Shown piece by piece: positions 5,054 to 5,655 of a stretch of 5,655 nucleotides of DNA (positions are counted from its first letter, which is position 1; every line of letters starts with the position of its first letter). The notes under the pieces are model-generated. The model was not told the origin of the DNA, searched no databases, and was given only the letters and a program-made list of their open reading frames with translations. Source of the stretch: Deltaproteobacteria bacterium (GTDB lineage: Bacteria > Desulfobacterota > JADFXK01); NCBI GenBank assembly GCA_015233295.1, contig JADFYC010000251.1, forward strand, positions 1 to 5,655, in the 5' to 3' direction. Both the position numbers and the translations under genes were made by a program.

Positions 5054-5655
5054 TCAGACCCGGACACCGGTGATTTTTTCCACACCGTTCATGTAGGGCC
5101 GCAACGCTTCGGGAATTATTACGCTACCATCATTTTGCTGATAATTCTCAAGAATAGCTAGTAAGGTCCGCCCCACGGCCAAGCCCGAGCCATTTAAGGT
5201 GTGGACGTAGGTAGTCTTTTTTTGGCCCGTCGGCCGATACCGGATGTTGGCTCTTCGAGCCTGGAAGTCCTCAAAATTACTACACGAAGAAATTTCCCGA
5301 TAAAGCCCCTGCCCTGGCAGCCAGACTTCGATATCATATGTCTTGGATGCAGAAAAACCTAAGTCCCCCGTGCATAAGGAGACCACCTGGTAATGCAGGT
5401 TAAGCCTTCTCAGGATCTCCTCGGCATTGAGCAAGAGTTTTTCCAATTCCTCATAAGAGGCCTCCGGCCGGCTGAACTTGACCAGCTCCACCTTATTGAA
5501 CTGATGCTGCCGGATAAGCCCTCGGGTATCTTTCCCGTAGGAACCCGCTTCCGCCCGAAAACAGGGCGTGTACGCGGTGTAACAAATCGGCAGATCCTTC
5601 TCTTCAAGGACTTCTTGGGCATGAATGTTGGTCACCGGCACCTCAGCCGTCGGCA
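5054..5655 (-). CDS. serS: Seryl-tRNA synthetase, C-terminal half (5' end beyond the window)
   Basis: Charges tRNA-Ser with serine in the cytoplasm. The frame stays open to the right edge, where it reads PTAEVPVTN, the serine-pocket TAE motif, so the GTG at 5641 is an internal valine codon and not a start. Class II motif 2 is CFRAEAGSYGKDTRG, with its arginine codon at 5557-5555, followed by RQHQFNKVE. Further on come TGDLGFSASKTYDIEVWLPG, EISSCSNFEDFQARR, and motif 3 NGSGLAVGRTLLAILENYQ with the ATP-binding arginine. The visible 200 residues are about half of the usual 420-430; the missing part is the tRNA-binding coiled coil, motif 1 and the start. The stop TGA is at 5056-5054, the family's normal end. 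No convincing terminator follows, so readthrough toward the transpeptidase gene is possible. Confidence 0.97.
   Translation of the reverse strand, partial: PTAEVPVTNIHAQEVLEEKDLPICYTAYTPCFRAEAGSYGKDTRGLIRQHQFNKVELVKFSRPEASYEELEKLLLNAEEILRRLNLHYQVVSLCTGDLGFSASKTYDIEVWLPGQGLYREISSCSNFEDFQARRANIRYRPTGQKKTTYVHTLNGSGLAVGRTLLAILENYQQNDGSVIIPEALRPYMNGVEKITGVRV

Noticed and set aside
5641..5655. GTG at 5641 as start of a short seryl-tRNA synthetase-like protein
   Set aside because: The frame continues to the window edge with PTAEVPVTN, a conserved internal motif of the full enzyme, so the gene is simply cut by the window.

Overview
The window reads as bacterial chromosome, probably from a Desulfobacterota (former Deltaproteobacteria) or similar Gram-negative anaerobe. 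That is an inference from gene style: a response regulator fused to a metallo-beta-lactamase-fold domain, a cyclic-nucleotide-binding protein with a PilZ-like tail, and ordinary sigma70 and Shine-Dalgarno signals. No 16S rRNA or other direct taxonomic marker is present.

All native genes lie on the minus strand. Reading in their direction, from the right edge to the left, they are: the C-terminal half of seryl-tRNA synthetase (5655-5054, cut by the window edge); a 200-base gap with nested inverted repeats of pseudoknot topology; a compact membrane-anchored penicillin-binding transpeptidase (4853-3444); a 271-base gap with a very good sigma70 promoter; a receiver/MBL-fold response regulator (3172-1931); a 190-base gap with a 7-bp tandem repeat; a CNB plus PilZ-like sensor protein (1740-1045, perhaps starting at 1854); and a fold-type I PLP aminotransferase (1001 to about 214) whose end is missing.

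The most striking structural fact is at the left edge. Bases 1-213 are a perfect reverse-complement copy of 3317-3529, the 3' end of the transpeptidase gene plus its downstream DNA. The junction at 213/214 cuts the aminotransferase after about 262 residues and adds a short out-of-context tail. The fold-back geometry, zero divergence and short shared sequence at the joint look more like an amplification or assembly chimera than biology. A recent real inverted duplication cannot be excluded from this window alone.

The most interesting biology is the regulator pair at 1045-3172. A phosphorylatable receiver domain is joined directly to an intact dinuclear-metal hydrolase site, and the next gene encodes a protein with a credible cyclic-nucleotide pocket and a degenerate PilZ-like domain. 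This suggests a signalling module, possibly built on a nucleotide second messenger, but the substrate and ligand are not shown by the sequence. The serS and transpeptidase genes are housekeeping functions in translation and cell-wall synthesis. No mobile element, CRISPR array, tRNA or rRNA gene was seen.
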